Origin: Gallionella sp.
GTDB lineage: Bacteria; Pseudomonadota; Gammaproteobacteria; Burkholderiales; Gallionellaceae
NCBI GenBank assembly: GCA_030645955.1
Contig: JAUSMR010000217.1
Coordinates: forward strand, 22,951 to 86,950
Length of the DNA: 64,000 nt
Direction: 5' to 3'
Every line of letters starts with the position of its first letter. Position 1 is the stretch's first letter. The notes under the pieces are model-generated. The model did not search any database, was not told the DNA's origin, and saw only the letters and a program-made list of their open reading frames with translations. Made by a program: the position numbers and the translations under genes. Positions 26,444-35,163 of this stretch are shown here, piece by piece.

Positions 26444-27292
26444 TTACTCAGGCACCCAATCATGCAACGGATGCCTTGCTAAACCTTGCGCGACTACACC
26501 GCGCATCCCGTGTGTCAACTGCCGCAACACTGCTTCAGCCCGGCTGCGGCTGGCAAACTCGGCAAACACGCAGGCACCCGACCCGGTCATCATCGCATTC
26601 CCGAAGTTACTCAGCCAGGTTATATAACGCCCCACTTCCGGGTAGAGTCCACACACCACAGATTGCAGATCGTTGCGAAGTTGCTGCTCGGATTGCCATT
26701 TCGAGAGGGCGCGCATTGTGATGGAAACCGTATCCCGTGTCAATTCCGGGTGCGCAAAAATCTCTGCAGTCGGCACGTGAACCGGCGGAAACAGCACTAC
26801 ATACCATGCATCCGCCAAAGGATAGGCTTGCAGCTCCTCGCCCACGCCCTCGGCAAACGCATTCTCGCCAAATATGAACACCGGCACATCCGCCCCAAGG
26901 CGCAGGCCGAGTTGCATCAAACGCGGGCGCGATAGCCTCAACGACCACAAACGGTTCAGCGCGATCAGCGTGGTCGCCGCATCCGAACTGCCGCCGCCCA
27001 GCCCGCCGCCCATCGGGATGCGCTTTTCAACCGCGATGTCCACGCCCAGTGCGCATCCGGTCTCGCTTTGCAGCAGCCGCGCGGCACGCACGCATAAATC
27101 CTGCTCCTCCGCCACGCCTTCGATGGCGTTGGTGCGCCGCACCGCGCCGTCTTCGCGCAGACTGAAATGCAGCGTGTCATGCAGGTCAATGAAGCGAAAC
27201 AGGGTTTGCAGCAGGTGGTACCCGTCCGGCCTGCGCCCGACTACATGCAGGAACAGGTTCAATTTGGCTGGCGCAGGGCAGGTCAGTTTCAT
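26444..27292 (-). CDS. ispE: 4-diphosphocytidyl-2-C-methyl-D-erythritol kinase IspE
   Basis: A GHMP kinase of the MEP isoprenoid pathway. The 282-residue protein begins MKLTCPAPAKLNLFLHVVGRRPDGYH and has the ATP-binding glycine motif PMGGGLGGGSSDAA. The start at 27292 has GAGGG at good spacing and avoids a 26-bp overlap with lolB that the upstream Met would cause. The order lolB-ispE-tRNA-Gln-prs-rplY-pth-ychF is typical for proteobacteria. Confidence 0.96.
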   Translation of the reverse strand: MKLTCPAPAKLNLFLHVVGRRPDGYHLLQTLFRFIDLHDTLHFSLREDGAVRRTNAIEGVAEEQDLCVRAARLLQSETGCALGVDIAVEKRIPMGGGLGGGSSDAATTLIALNRLWSLRLSRPRLMQLGLRLGADVPVFIFGENAFAEGVGEELQAYPLADAWYVVLFPPVHVPTAEIFAHPELTRDTVSITMRALSKWQSEQQLRNDLQSVVCGLYPEVGRYITWLSNFGNAMMTGSGACVFAEFASRSRAEAVLRQLTHGMRGVVAQGLARHPLHDWVPE

Positions 27293-27302
27293 CTGCAAGC
27301 CC

Positions 27303-27875
27303 TCATTGCGGATTCCACTCCCACTCATCGATCAGCAATTGCAGCTGCAAATCTTCATGACTCAACTGCAAGCGCTTCGGCAGACTGTCCGGCTTGGTGC
27401 CGTCATAGCGCAGGTAGCGCACTTCCCAGCCATCCTGATGCAGCACAGTGATCTGCCCATTGCCATCGCGCTCGATTTGCGCCGGGCTATCCGCCCTCGG
27501 TAAGCCGAGCAGCCAATGATGCAGGCCGCTCAACGGCAAATACCATCCCAGCACTTGTTGCATCAGCGACTCTGCGCTCTCATTCTCGTAGTGTTTATCG
27601 CCATCATCCAGCGTCGTATACCGGGCATCACTATAAACCCGTGCGGCGGTTTGCCCGAGCGGCGCAAGCAACAGGATTTCATCTGTTTGCGCCTGATGCG
27701 TCCAGCGCAAGCCCGAAGAATGACGGCTCCCCTGATGATTGACCGAGATGCGGCCATTCAGCGCAAACGGAGCCAGTTCAGATTGCGCGGGGCGTGCGGC
27801 CGGCTGGGGCGCGGGCGTGAGTAACGCACAGCCGCCCAACAGCATGGCAAGAAAAATCAGGCTCAGACGTATCAA
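27303..27875 (-). CDS. lolB: Outer-membrane lipoprotein insertion protein LolB
   Basis: Accepts lipoproteins from LolA and inserts them in the outer membrane. The 190-residue precursor has a lipobox LGGC at residues 13-16. The mature beta-barrel-like domain contains FALNGRISVNHQGSRHSSGLRW and the VRYLRYDG region. It starts 18 bp after the upstream TPR gene. Confidence 0.93.
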   Translation of the reverse strand: MIRLSLIFLAMLLGGCALLTPAPQPAARPAQSELAPFALNGRISVNHQGSRHSSGLRWTHQAQTDEILLLAPLGQTAARVYSDARYTTLDDGDKHYENESAESLMQQVLGWYLPLSGLHHWLLGLPRADSPAQIERDGNGQITVLHQDGWEVRYLRYDGTKPDSLPKRLQLSHEDLQLQLLIDEWEWNPQ

Positions 27876-27893
27876 GGAAACCTCAAGCGAACC

Positions 27894-29615
27894 TCAAGGC
27901 ATGAACCGCTTCATCACTGCTTGCAGCTGGACATTCCCCTGATTGGCCTTGAGACTGTCCTGCCAAATCCTTTTGGCCTCTTCTTTATCGCCACGTTGCC
28001 ACAGCACCTCGCCCAGATGCGCAGCGATCTCGGGATCAGGGTTGGCGGCATGCGCGCGCCGCAGCATTTTCACGCTCTCGTCAAGATTGCCGCTGCGGTA
28101 ATAGCCCCAACCCATGCTATCCATGATCGCCGGATCATCGGGGGCGAGCTGCAGGGCTTTTTCCACCAACTCCATAGCCTCGGGGAGGCGCTCTTTGCGT
28201 TCCAGCAAACTGTAGCCCAAAGCGTTGTAGGCGTGGGCATGATCGGGTTTGATCTGAATCAGCTTGCGCATCAATTGCTCGAATACCCCGTGCTCGCCAT
28301 TCATGTCCGCCGCCATCGCGGTTTCGTAAAGCAGATCGGGATGGTTTGGCAGCTTTTCCAGGTTTTGCCGCAACAACTGGTAAGCCTCGGCGTACTGGTT
28401 CGCCGCGCGCAATATTTGCGCCTCGATCAACACCAGTTGTACGCGCTGCTGATTATCAGTGGCCTTAATCAGATGCAACTGCTGGCGCGCTTCGTCCAGT
28501 TGGCCACGCTTGTTCAGCAAGTAAGCGATGCGAATTTGCGCGGCAAACTGATGTTCGCCACCCTTTACCTGGCGATAGTATTCAATCGCTTCGTCTTCGT
28601 TTTTCTTTGCCTCGCTTAACTGGCCGAGGTAATACTGCACCGTATCCTGATCTTTTTTTCCTTTGCTCAATGCCTGCTTGAGTTGTGTCTCCGCGCCCTG
28701 CAAATCGTTCAACTGTATAGAAATTAACGCAATGGCAAACGCCATTTCCGGGTCGTCGGGAGCTTCGTCCGCCAGCCGCCGGAATTCGTCACGCGATAGC
28801 TTATATTGCTTTTGCTCCAACAACGCGCGTGCATATTGCAAACGAATTTCGCTCGCATCGGGATATTTCGACAAGTAAGCGCGCAATACTTCCAGGCCTT
28901 GCTGCGGGGCGTTCTTCCGCAACAAATGCGCCTCCAGCGAGGCCGCCATATCCCACTTAGCACGCAAGGCGCGCGCCTGTCTTATTTCGTTCAGCGCGAG
29001 CTCCTCGTCACCGGACGCCAGCGCCAATTGCGCCACTGCCCAATGCGCTTCGGCCACATGCGAGTATGGCTGCGCCAGGTCGCTCATCAACTTCAACGCC
29101 GCCGCCTTATCCGGATAGGGAGCCAGCATTTGATAAGTTTGCAAGAAAATATGCCCGGCATTTGCATCTTTTGCCTGCAACATGTTAACGAATTCCTGAC
29201 GGGCTTCGTCCAGCCTGCCGCTGCGCAGCAGTATCTCGGACAACGCGCTCATCGCCACTGGCGAGTCCGGATCACTCTCCCGCCAGACCCTGATAGCCTC
29301 GATAGCCTTATCCACTTGACCCGATTGGAGCGCCAGTTGCGCGGCACGCATGGCAAGGCGTGGATCTCGAGTTTTCCTGGCCAATTCCGAACTACCCTCG
29401 GCAGCGAGCGCAGCATGCCCGCGCTGGCTGGCAATTTCGGACAACAAGAACTGATAAAGCAGCTCGTCGCTCAACTCGACGTTGGGCAACACCGCTGTGG
29501 ATTCCGTCTGTTGCACGGGTGGCTCAGCCGGTTTCTCTGCCTCAGGCTGCCTGGGTGCCTGCGCGCAGGCTGTGAGCAGCAAACTGCTGAAGATGATGTA
29601 TTTGAACTGGGTCAT
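27894..29615 (-). CDS. TPR-repeat lipoprotein
   Basis: A 573-residue outer-membrane-type lipoprotein upstream of lolB. The start at 29615 gives a signal peptide with lipobox LTAC (residues 14-17). A Pro/Glu-rich linker is followed by more than ten TPR repeats, with clear units such as GHAALAAEGSSELARKTRDPRLAMRAAQLAL, AHAYNALGYSLLERKERLPEAMELVEKALQLAPDDP- and GNLDESVKMLRRAHAANPDPEIAAHLGEVLWQRGD-type sequences. TPR proteins at this site are conserved in betaproteobacteria, but the partner is unknown. Confidence 0.88.
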   Translation of the reverse strand: MTQFKYIIFSSLLLTACAQAPRQPEAEKPAEPPVQQTESTAVLPNVELSDELLYQFLLSEIASQRGHAALAAEGSSELARKTRDPRLAMRAAQLALQSGQVDKAIEAIRVWRESDPDSPVAMSALSEILLRSGRLDEARQEFVNMLQAKDANAGHIFLQTYQMLAPYPDKAAALKLMSDLAQPYSHVAEAHWAVAQLALASGDEELALNEIRQARALRAKWDMAASLEAHLLRKNAPQQGLEVLRAYLSKYPDASEIRLQYARALLEQKQYKLSRDEFRRLADEAPDDPEMAFAIALISIQLNDLQGAETQLKQALSKGKKDQDTVQYYLGQLSEAKKNEDEAIEYYRQVKGGEHQFAAQIRIAYLLNKRGQLDEARQQLHLIKATDNQQRVQLVLIEAQILRAANQYAEAYQLLRQNLEKLPNHPDLLYETAMAADMNGEHGVFEQLMRKLIQIKPDHAHAYNALGYSLLERKERLPEAMELVEKALQLAPDDPAIMDSMGWGYYRSGNLDESVKMLRRAHAANPDPEIAAHLGEVLWQRGDKEEAKRIWQDSLKANQGNVQLQAVMKRFMP

Positions 29616-29692
29616 AACAGTACTGCTTTTGATATGGGCGCACATAATAGGTTATATTTAGCCGAACCCACAACCTCGACGGCCACTCAACT

Positions 29693-30757
29693 TTGCCCAA
29701 CGCAACTCCCCCTGCCAATCAAATTGCCGGCCAATTTACCGGCGACATAACGCTTTCCGCGCGCAACCTGACGCGCAGCTTCGGCAACCGGCAAGTCGTC
29801 CACAACGTGTCGCTGGAAATAAGGCGCGGCGAGGTACTGGGCCTGCTCGGGCACAATGGCGCCGGCAAAAGCACCCTGATGCAGATGCTGACCGGCTGTC
29901 TGTTGCCGGATGGTGCCGAAAAAAATGAAAGTAGCATCGAGATTTGCGGCATCGATCTGTTGCGCCACCCCGCGCTGGCGAAAGCGCACATCGGTTATCT
30001 GCCGGAAACCCCGCCGCTGTACCGCGAATTAAGCGTGAATGATTACCTGACTTTCGCTGCCCGACTGCGCGGCATGAAGTCCGCGACAGTTGCCGAAGCC
30101 CTTGCGCAAACCAAACAACGCTGCGGCCTGGAAACGTCCGGCAACAAGATCATCGGCAGCTTGTCGAAGGGCTACCAGCAGCGCGTCGGTATCGCACAGG
30201 CCATCATTCACCGCCCCGCCTTGATCGTGCTGGACGAACCCACCGTCGGCCTCGACCCCACGCAAACCCGCGAAATACGCGGCCTGATACGCGAATTGGG
30301 CAACAGCAGCAGCGTGATTCTTTCCACGCATTTGCTCAGCGAAGTGGAAAGCGTGTGCGACCGCGTCGACATCCTGCAGCACGGCAGGCTGATCTACAGC
30401 GATACCAGTGAACATATGCAACGGCATGGGAGCGTATCCGGCTTCATCCTCAGCCTGCGCAACCCGCCGGCACCAGGCGAACTGGAGGCCATTGGCGGCA
30501 TCAGCAGTGTCGAGCAACTCTCAGCCACACAGTTCCGCGTGTTGCACACACCGGATGTCAATCCCAGCGGCACGCTCATCACGCTGGCGGAGCGGCAAGG
30601 CTGGCAACTGGAACAACTTACGCCGCTGCAAGCCACGCTTGAAGAGGTGTTCGTTAAAATCACTGCTGCCGAAAAATCGACCGCAGCACCCGCAGTGGGT
30701 ACGCCGGTGGCTACCCCGCTGCCAAGCAGCGACCCTTCCGCAGGAGAAACCGCATGA
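29693..30757 (+). CDS. ABC transporter ATP-binding protein (GldA-like)
   Basis: The ATPase of an ABC-2 type export system. The 354-residue protein has Walker A GHNGAGKST, signature LSKGYQQRVGIAQA and Walker B LIVLDEPTVGLDP, followed by a C-terminal extension of about 110 residues. The best available start is TTG at 29693; no ATG fits the domain. It is divergent from the TPR gene and overlaps the permease by 4 bp. GldA and GldFG are named from gliding bacteria, but homologues also occur in non-gliding proteobacteria. Confidence 0.92.
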   Translation: MPNATPPANQIAGQFTGDITLSARNLTRSFGNRQVVHNVSLEIRRGEVLGLLGHNGAGKSTLMQMLTGCLLPDGAEKNESSIEICGIDLLRHPALAKAHIGYLPETPPLYRELSVNDYLTFAARLRGMKSATVAEALAQTKQRCGLETSGNKIIGSLSKGYQQRVGIAQAIIHRPALIVLDEPTVGLDPTQTREIRGLIRELGNSSSVILSTHLLSEVESVCDRVDILQHGRLIYSDTSEHMQRHGSVSGFILSLRNPPAPGELEAIGGISSVEQLSATQFRVLHTPDVNPSGTLITLAERQGWQLEQLTPLQATLEEVFVKITAAEKSTAAPAVGTPVATPLPSSDPSAGETA

Positions 30758-31497
30758 TCCGCCTGCTCGCCCTGCGCGAACTGCGCAGCCTGTTCGCCAT
30801 GCCCTCGACCTGGTTTGTGCTCGCCGTGCTGCAATTCATATTCACCTGGTTTTTCCTGGAGATTCTGCAAACATTTCTGGATATTCAACCTCAGCTCGCG
30901 CAGCTTGCCAATGCGCCCGGCGTGACTGCCACTGTCGCAACTCCGTTGTTCAACATGGTTGCGCTGTTGCTGATGATGCTGGTGCCGCTGTTCACGATGC
31001 GGTTGATTGCCGAGGAGCGGCGCAATCAAACGCTCGCGCTGCTGCTCTCGGCGCCGCTTTCCAATCGCCACATCGTGCTTGGCAAATTTTGCGGCCTGCT
31101 GGCCTTTATGGTCGTGCTGATGGCCGGCGTGCCGCTGATGCTCTGCACGCTGGCGCTCGGCACCAATCTCGATCACGGCCTGCTGTTAAGCAATCTGCTT
31201 GGCCTGTTGCTGCTCACTGCCAGCTATATCGCGCTTGGGCTGTATATTTCCGCACTCACCACCCAGCCCGTCATCGCCGCCATCGGCGCACTGGCCGTGC
31301 TGGTCGGTTTATGGCTGGCCGACATCGCCGCAACGGCGGAAAACTCCGCTTTGCATCTCATCTCGCCGCTCTATCACTTCAGAAATTTCAATACGGGATT
31401 GCTGGATAGTGCCGACGCCGCGTTCTTCGTGCTATTCACCGCCATGTTCCTGCTGCTGACCATGAAGCGGTTACACAACAACCGCAGGTACGGGTGA
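30754..31497 (+). CDS. ABC-2 type permease (GldF-like)
   Basis: A 247-residue integral membrane subunit with six predicted helices (about residues 20-40, 63-85, 115-140, 145-170, 175-195 and 220-240). The motif RLIAEERRNQTLALLLSAPLS follows the second helix and is characteristic of this permease family. It is translated from an ATGA overlap with the ATPase, and the third gene follows after 3 bp. Confidence 0.9.
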   Translation: MIRLLALRELRSLFAMPSTWFVLAVLQFIFTWFFLEILQTFLDIQPQLAQLANAPGVTATVATPLFNMVALLLMMLVPLFTMRLIAEERRNQTLALLLSAPLSNRHIVLGKFCGLLAFMVVLMAGVPLMLCTLALGTNLDHGLLLSNLLGLLLLTASYIALGLYISALTTQPVIAAIGALAVLVGLWLADIAATAENSALHLISPLYHFRNFNTGLLDSADAAFFVLFTAMFLLLTMKRLHNNRRYG

Positions 31498-31500
31498 GCC

Positions 31501-32880
31501 ATGTTGAGTAAATTTTTTACTCCGCAATTCTTTCGCAACGTGGCGTTACGGAATATTTTGTTCGTGCTGCTGTTAGTGGGCGCCGCGTCCGGCCTGGGCT
31601 ATCTCGCCACCCGTTACCCTGTGCAGCGCGACATCACGCATAACGCCAGCAACAGCCTGGAACCCGTCAGCGTGGAAGTGCTCAGGCAACTGGGCGGCCC
31701 GGTCAATGTCACCGTGTATGCCACCGAACAGGACGCGCGCCTCGGCGACATCCGCAAAGCAATCCGCGACTTTCTGTCGCTTTACCAGCGTTACAAGCCC
31801 GATATAAAACTGGCATTCATCGACCCCGGAAAAGAAGCCGAAAAGACCCGCGCGGCGCGCATCCAGCTTAACGGCGAAATGGTGGTCGAATACGCCGGGC
31901 GCAGCGAGCATCTCACCCAGATCAACGAGCAAGTTTTCACCAGCACCCTGCTGCGCCTGGCACACACCCGCGATCAGACTCTGATGTATCTGGACGGGCA
32001 CGGCGAACGCAAACTGGACGGCATTGCCAACCACGACCTCGGTTCACTGTTCGGCGCCAAACTCAAGCAGAACGGCTTTCGCCTCAACAGCCTGAATCTG
32101 GCTCTCGCGCAGGAAGTGCCTCTCAATACCAGTGTATTGGTCGTCACCCAGCCGCAACTCGATCTGATGCCCGGCGAAGTGGACAAGCTACTGAGTTATG
32201 TCGAGCGCGGCGGCAACCTGCTCTGGCTGGTGGATGCCGAACCGCTGCATGGACTGGAACGCCTTGCCGAAAAACTTGACCTGCTGCTGCCGCCCGGCAT
32301 CGTGATCGATCCGGCCGCCACCGAAATGAACGCGCCCCAGACCTGGTCATTGGGCGTCACTTATCCGCAGCACGCCATCACGCGCAATTTCAATCTGATC
32401 ACCGCATACCCGCAAGCACGCCCGCTGATCTGGAATGAAAACCCGGACTGGCAACACAGCGTACTGGTGGAAGTCGCAGCACGCGGCTGGGTAAGCCGCA
32501 GCATGGCCGGCGGCAATGCCTCTGCAAGCAAACCGCGCTTCGACAAACAACACGACACCCCCGGCCCCGCCATCATCGCGGTAGCGCTGCAACGCAACAT
32601 CAATGATCGCGACCAGCGCATCGTCGTGGTCGGCAACGGCGCATTCCTCGCCAACAGCTTTGCCGGCAACGCCGGCAACGTCGACCTGGGCGTTAACATG
32701 GTGAACTGGCTGGCCGGTGAAGAACACCTCATCACCCTGCAACCGCGCTCCGCAAAGGACAGCAACCTGGTGCTCGGCAAGATGCAACTCAATGTCATCG
32801 GCATCGGCTTCCTGCTTGGCTTGCCGCTGATGCTCGCGGGGGTGGGTGGGTATATCTGGTGGAAGCGCCGCAGAACCTGA
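31501..32880 (+). CDS. GldG-like ABC-associated periplasmic protein
   Basis: A 459-residue protein with an N-terminal membrane helix (about residues 18-36), a large periplasmic part of the GldG/DUF4350 type (beginning DITHNASNSLEPVSVEVL) and a C-terminal membrane helix (about 430-452) with a basic tail. The family accompanies GldA/GldF ATPase and permease. The DITHN-like start of the periplasmic domain is a known signature. The exported substrate is unknown. Confidence 0.88.
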   Translation: MLSKFFTPQFFRNVALRNILFVLLLVGAASGLGYLATRYPVQRDITHNASNSLEPVSVEVLRQLGGPVNVTVYATEQDARLGDIRKAIRDFLSLYQRYKPDIKLAFIDPGKEAEKTRAARIQLNGEMVVEYAGRSEHLTQINEQVFTSTLLRLAHTRDQTLMYLDGHGERKLDGIANHDLGSLFGAKLKQNGFRLNSLNLALAQEVPLNTSVLVVTQPQLDLMPGEVDKLLSYVERGGNLLWLVDAEPLHGLERLAEKLDLLLPPGIVIDPAATEMNAPQTWSLGVTYPQHAITRNFNLITAYPQARPLIWNENPDWQHSVLVEVAARGWVSRSMAGGNASASKPRFDKQHDTPGPAIIAVALQRNINDRDQRIVVVGNGAFLANSFAGNAGNVDLGVNMVNWLAGEEHLITLQPRSAKDSNLVLGKMQLNVIGIGFLLGLPLMLAGVGGYIWWKRRRT

Positions 32881-32889
32881 AAAACAATC

Positions 32890-33009
32890 TGTCCACGAAA
32901 GACACGAAAAGCACGAAAAAGGGCGATTCGTGAATTGCCCCTACATCCGCCCAATAATTTCGTAGGGGCGATTCACGAATCGCCCGTTAGTTCGTGTTTT
33001 TCGTGGACA
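32890..33009. repeat. Iterated inverted-repeat element, CACGAA type, without gene
   Basis: The left end TGTCCACGAAAGACACGAAAAGCACGAA contains three CACGAA units. The right end TTCGTGTTTTTCGTGGACA contains two inverted units. The outer ends match those of the GxxExxY element at 45988-46449. Between them lies a second palindrome (32921-32985) of the GGGGCGATTC family, apparently nested. No gene is present. Confidence 0.8.
32921..32985. repeat. Palindrome nested in the CACGAA element
   Basis: The arms GGGCGATTCGTGAATTGCCCCTAC and GTAGGGGCGATTCACGAATCGCCC are each partly self-complementary and also complementary to each other. The family recurs at 22358-22385 and 44780-44807. Confidence 0.8.
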
Positions 33010-33040
33010 AATTGCCGTTCATTAATAAATTTACCAAGCT

Positions 33041-33991
33041 ATGCCAGAACTCCCAGAAGTAGAAATTACCCGGCGCGGCCTCGCCGCCCACCTCACCGGC
33101 CTGACCGTCGCCGATGTCGTCATCCGCAATGCCGGTCTGCGCTGGCCGATCCCGAAAAACCTGCCGAAGCTGTTGCGCGACAAGACCATCCTTTCGCTCA
33201 AGCGCCGCGCCAAATATCTGCTGGTTGAATTCGATCACGGCACGCTGATCCTGCATCTCGGCATGTCCGGCAGCCTGCGTATCCTGCCCGCGAACACCCC
33301 CCCGGAAAAGCACGACCACTTCGACCTGGTGCTAAGCAACGGCACGCTGATGCGCCTGCGCGACCCGCGCCGCTTCGGCGCGGTGCTGTGGCATAGCGGC
33401 GAAGTGCATACTCACCCGCTGCTCGCCAGTCTCGGCCCCGAACCTTTGGAAGGTGAGACATACCAGCTCCTTCCCCCTTGCAGGGGGAAGGTTGGGATGG
33501 GGGTAGAACAGCGCAACTCTGGAACTTCTACCCCCACCCTAACCCTCCCCCTGCAAGGGGGAGGGAATATCTCAGCCAACAGATTAATTGGCTTCAATGC
33601 GCACTATCTCTACCAGGCCACGCGCGGGCGCAGCGTCAGCATCAAACAATGCATCATGAACAACCGCATCGTGGTCGGCGTGGGCAACATCTACGCCAAC
33701 GAAGCCCTGTTCCGCGCCGGCATCAGACCGCAACTCGCCGCCGGAAAACTCAGTCTGCCGCGCTGTGCAAAACTGGTCGAAGAAATCCGCTCGACCCTGG
33801 CCGAAGCTATTCAGCTCGGCGGCAGCACGCTGCGCGACTTCGTCGATACCTCGGGCCAGCCCGGCTACTTCCAGCAGCACTATTGGGTATACGGACGCAG
33901 CGGCGAACCTTGCCGCAAATGTGGCTCGCTTATCAAGCAAATCAGACAGGGACAGCGTTCCAGTTTTTACTGCGGGAGTTGCCAGAAGTAG
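33041..33991 (+). CDS. mutM: Formamidopyrimidine-DNA glycosylase MutM with in-frame insertion
   Basis: Removes 8-oxoguanine and ring-opened purines, with beta,delta-lyase activity. Pro2 and Glu3 of MPELPEVE (catalytic), the [13 protein letters not shown] helix-two-turn-helix and the C-terminal zinc finger (CRKCG, FYCGSC) are all present. The length is 316 residues, where the family has about 270. The extra 46 or so residues (about 138-184) lie between LGPEPL and FNAHYLYQ, in the linker between the two domains. They are the translation of a palindromic repeat (33467-33566). The frame is kept, so the enzyme may remain active. Confidence 0.96.
   Translation: MPELPEVEITRRGLAAHLTGLTVADVVIRNAGLRWPIPKNLPKLLRDKTILSLKRRAKYLLVEFDHGTLILHLGMSGSLRILPANTPPEKHDHFDLVLSNGTLMRLRDPRRFGAVLWHSGEVHTHPLLASLGPEPLEGETYQLLPPCRGKVGMGVEQRNSGTSTPTLTLPLQGGGNISANRLIGFNAHYLYQATRGRSVSIKQCIMNNRIVVGVGNIYANEALFRAGIRPQLAAGKLSLPRCAKLVEEIRSTLAEAIQLGGSTLRDFVDTSGQPGYFQQHYWVYGRSGEPCRKCGSLIKQIRQGQRSSFYCGSCQK
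33467..33566. repeat. Palindromic repeat inserted in frame in mutM
   Basis: The left arm CTCCTTCCCCCTTGCAGGGGGAAGG continues to GGGTAGAA; the right arm starts TTCTACCCCC and ends CCTCCCCCTGCAAGGGGGAGGG. The arms pair over about 40 bp with few mismatches around a 14-bp loop, and each contains a smaller palindrome (CCCTTGCAGGGG). It contributes about 33 codons without a stop. Confidence 0.88.
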
Positions 33992-34009
33992 CTTGTGTTA
34001 GAGTTGCGT

Positions 34010-34112
34010 GTAGGTTGGGTTGACCCCTTCGACAATCTCAGGACAGTCTTGCGAAATCCAACGATTGTATTCCCGTCAATGTCGGACTTCACACCGTTCA
34101 GCCCAACCTGTA
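34010..34112. repeat. Degenerate inverted repeat with GTAGGTTGGGTTG ends
   Basis: The left end GTAGGTTGGGTTGAC pairs with GTTCAGCCCAACCTG at the right. A TTCGACAATCTCAGGAC motif inside relates it to the repeats at 17033 and 42200. It lies between mutM and the small lipoprotein gene. Confidence 0.55.
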
Positions 34113-34139
34113 ATCAACAACAACTTACCTGGAGGAAAC

Positions 34140-34313
34140 ATGAAATACGTTTTGCTGGCTGTTGCTCTGTTGCTCACCGCCTGTGACAAACCGGCCACAC
34201 CCAAGATTGCCGCGCCGCAACGCGAGGCGCTGGAAAAAGCCAAGGGCGTGGATCAGGCTGTGCAAAAGGAAATCGAGGAATCGAAGCAGAAAATCGAGGA
34301 CGCGGAAAAGTAA
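34140..34313 (+). CDS. Small lipoprotein, 57 aa
   Basis: Preceded by a strong ribosome-binding site (GGAGGA). The signal peptide has a lipobox LTAC at residues 12-15, and the mature part is about 43 residues with a charged helix (REALEKAKGVDQAVQKEIEE region) likely to form a coiled coil. A short perfect hairpin follows at 34313-34332. The function is unknown; similar small lipoproteins occur widely in betaproteobacteria. Confidence 0.75.
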   Translation: MKYVLLAVALLLTACDKPATPKIAAPQREALEKAKGVDQAVQKEIEESKQKIEDAEK

Positions 34314-34332
34314 AATACGGCACGCCGTATTT
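34313..34332 (+). terminator. Short perfect hairpin after the small lipoprotein gene
   Basis: AAATACGGC and GCCGTATTT around a 2-bp loop. The 3' end is only weakly T-rich, so it may act as a terminator or only as an RNA-stabilising hairpin. Confidence 0.5.
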
Positions 34333-34458
34333 CCACATCTGCGGTTTTAGCGCCGTCCGCCCAATGGGCTTTCAGCGTGTGTTGATTGCTCTCATTTTCG
34401 CTTGTATGATGTGCAGCATATTGCACAAAATTCTGTAACGTAGACACAAGGAGGCATC

Positions 34459-34749
34459 ATGGGGATTTCTGCACGCGACGTGGTGGCGTTTTCTCAGGCG
34501 CGCGCCAATCTTTCTGAATTGGCTGAACAGGTCAAGGCCGGGGCGGAGAAGATCATCACCAGGAATGGCGTAAGCTACGTCGCCCTGATTGATGCCGAAC
34601 GGCTTGATTACTACCATCGGCTGGAGCGTGAGCGCATACACCTGTTGTTGGTTGATGAAATCGGCAAGGGGCTGGATGACGTGGCTGCTGGCCGGGTGAA
34701 GGATGCGCGTCAGACCATCCAGCGGATTAAACGCCGGCGCGCAGCTTGA
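34459..34749 (+). CDS. Phd/YefM-type antitoxin
   Basis: A 96-residue antitoxin with the N-terminal Phd/YefM DNA-binding fold (VVAFSQARANLSELAEQVKAGAEKIITRNG followed by VALIDAERL) and a charged C-terminal helix that would wrap the toxin. It has a good ribosome-binding site (AAGGAGG). It lies 12 bp upstream of the ParE/RelE-like toxin gene, so the two form a type II toxin-antitoxin operon that should be autoregulated. Confidence 0.88.
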   Translation: MGISARDVVAFSQARANLSELAEQVKAGAEKIITRNGVSYVALIDAERLDYYHRLERERIHLLLVDEIGKGLDDVAAGRVKDARQTIQRIKRRRAA

Positions 34750-34761
34750 GCCGGGGCATCT

Positions 34762-35139
34762 GTGGCCAGGAAAGTCACGATCAGGCTGACCGCCAATTTC
34801 GAGCGCAATCTCGAAGCAATTGAAACGTTTCTGGCCGAGGCGGATGCGCCTCAAGCTTATGACCGCCTGCTGGATGAGCTGTCCGATACCTTGATTCCCA
34901 ACCTTGAACATTTCCCGGCAATGGGTCGGCCTTTCCTTGAGCGTCCGATATGTTCCGTGGAAGTGGCGAATGCCCTTGAGCGGTTGCATTCGAAATTGCA
35001 GAGCGGTGACTTGCGCGAATACCTGCTTGCCGATTACCTTGTGCTGTACGTGCAGTTCGGCGATGTCATTCATTTGCTGTCGATCAAGCATCACCGGCAG
35101 CTATCATTTGATTTTCAATCGCTATGGCCGAGAAATTAA
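34762..35139 (+). CDS. RelE/ParE-superfamily toxin
   Basis: A 125-residue protein read from a GTG start. It has the RelE/ParE fold layout: an N-terminal strand and helix (VTIRLTANFERNLEAIETFL), a central LIPNLEHFPAMGRPFLE segment, and terminal strands YLLADYLVLYVQFGDVIHLLSIKHHRQL with a C-terminal FDF. Whether it acts on mRNA (RelE) or gyrase (ParE) cannot be told from sequence. Confidence 0.86.
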   Translation: MARKVTIRLTANFERNLEAIETFLAEADAPQAYDRLLDELSDTLIPNLEHFPAMGRPFLERPICSVEVANALERLHSKLQSGDLREYLLADYLVLYVQFGDVIHLLSIKHHRQLSFDFQSLWPRN

Positions 35140-35163
35140 CGGCTTTTGTTAAATGATCAAAAT

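Noticed and set aside
32935..33228. A plus-strand frame through the palindrome before mutM
   Set aside because: It is a translation of repeat sequence running out of frame into mutM, with no ribosome-binding site.
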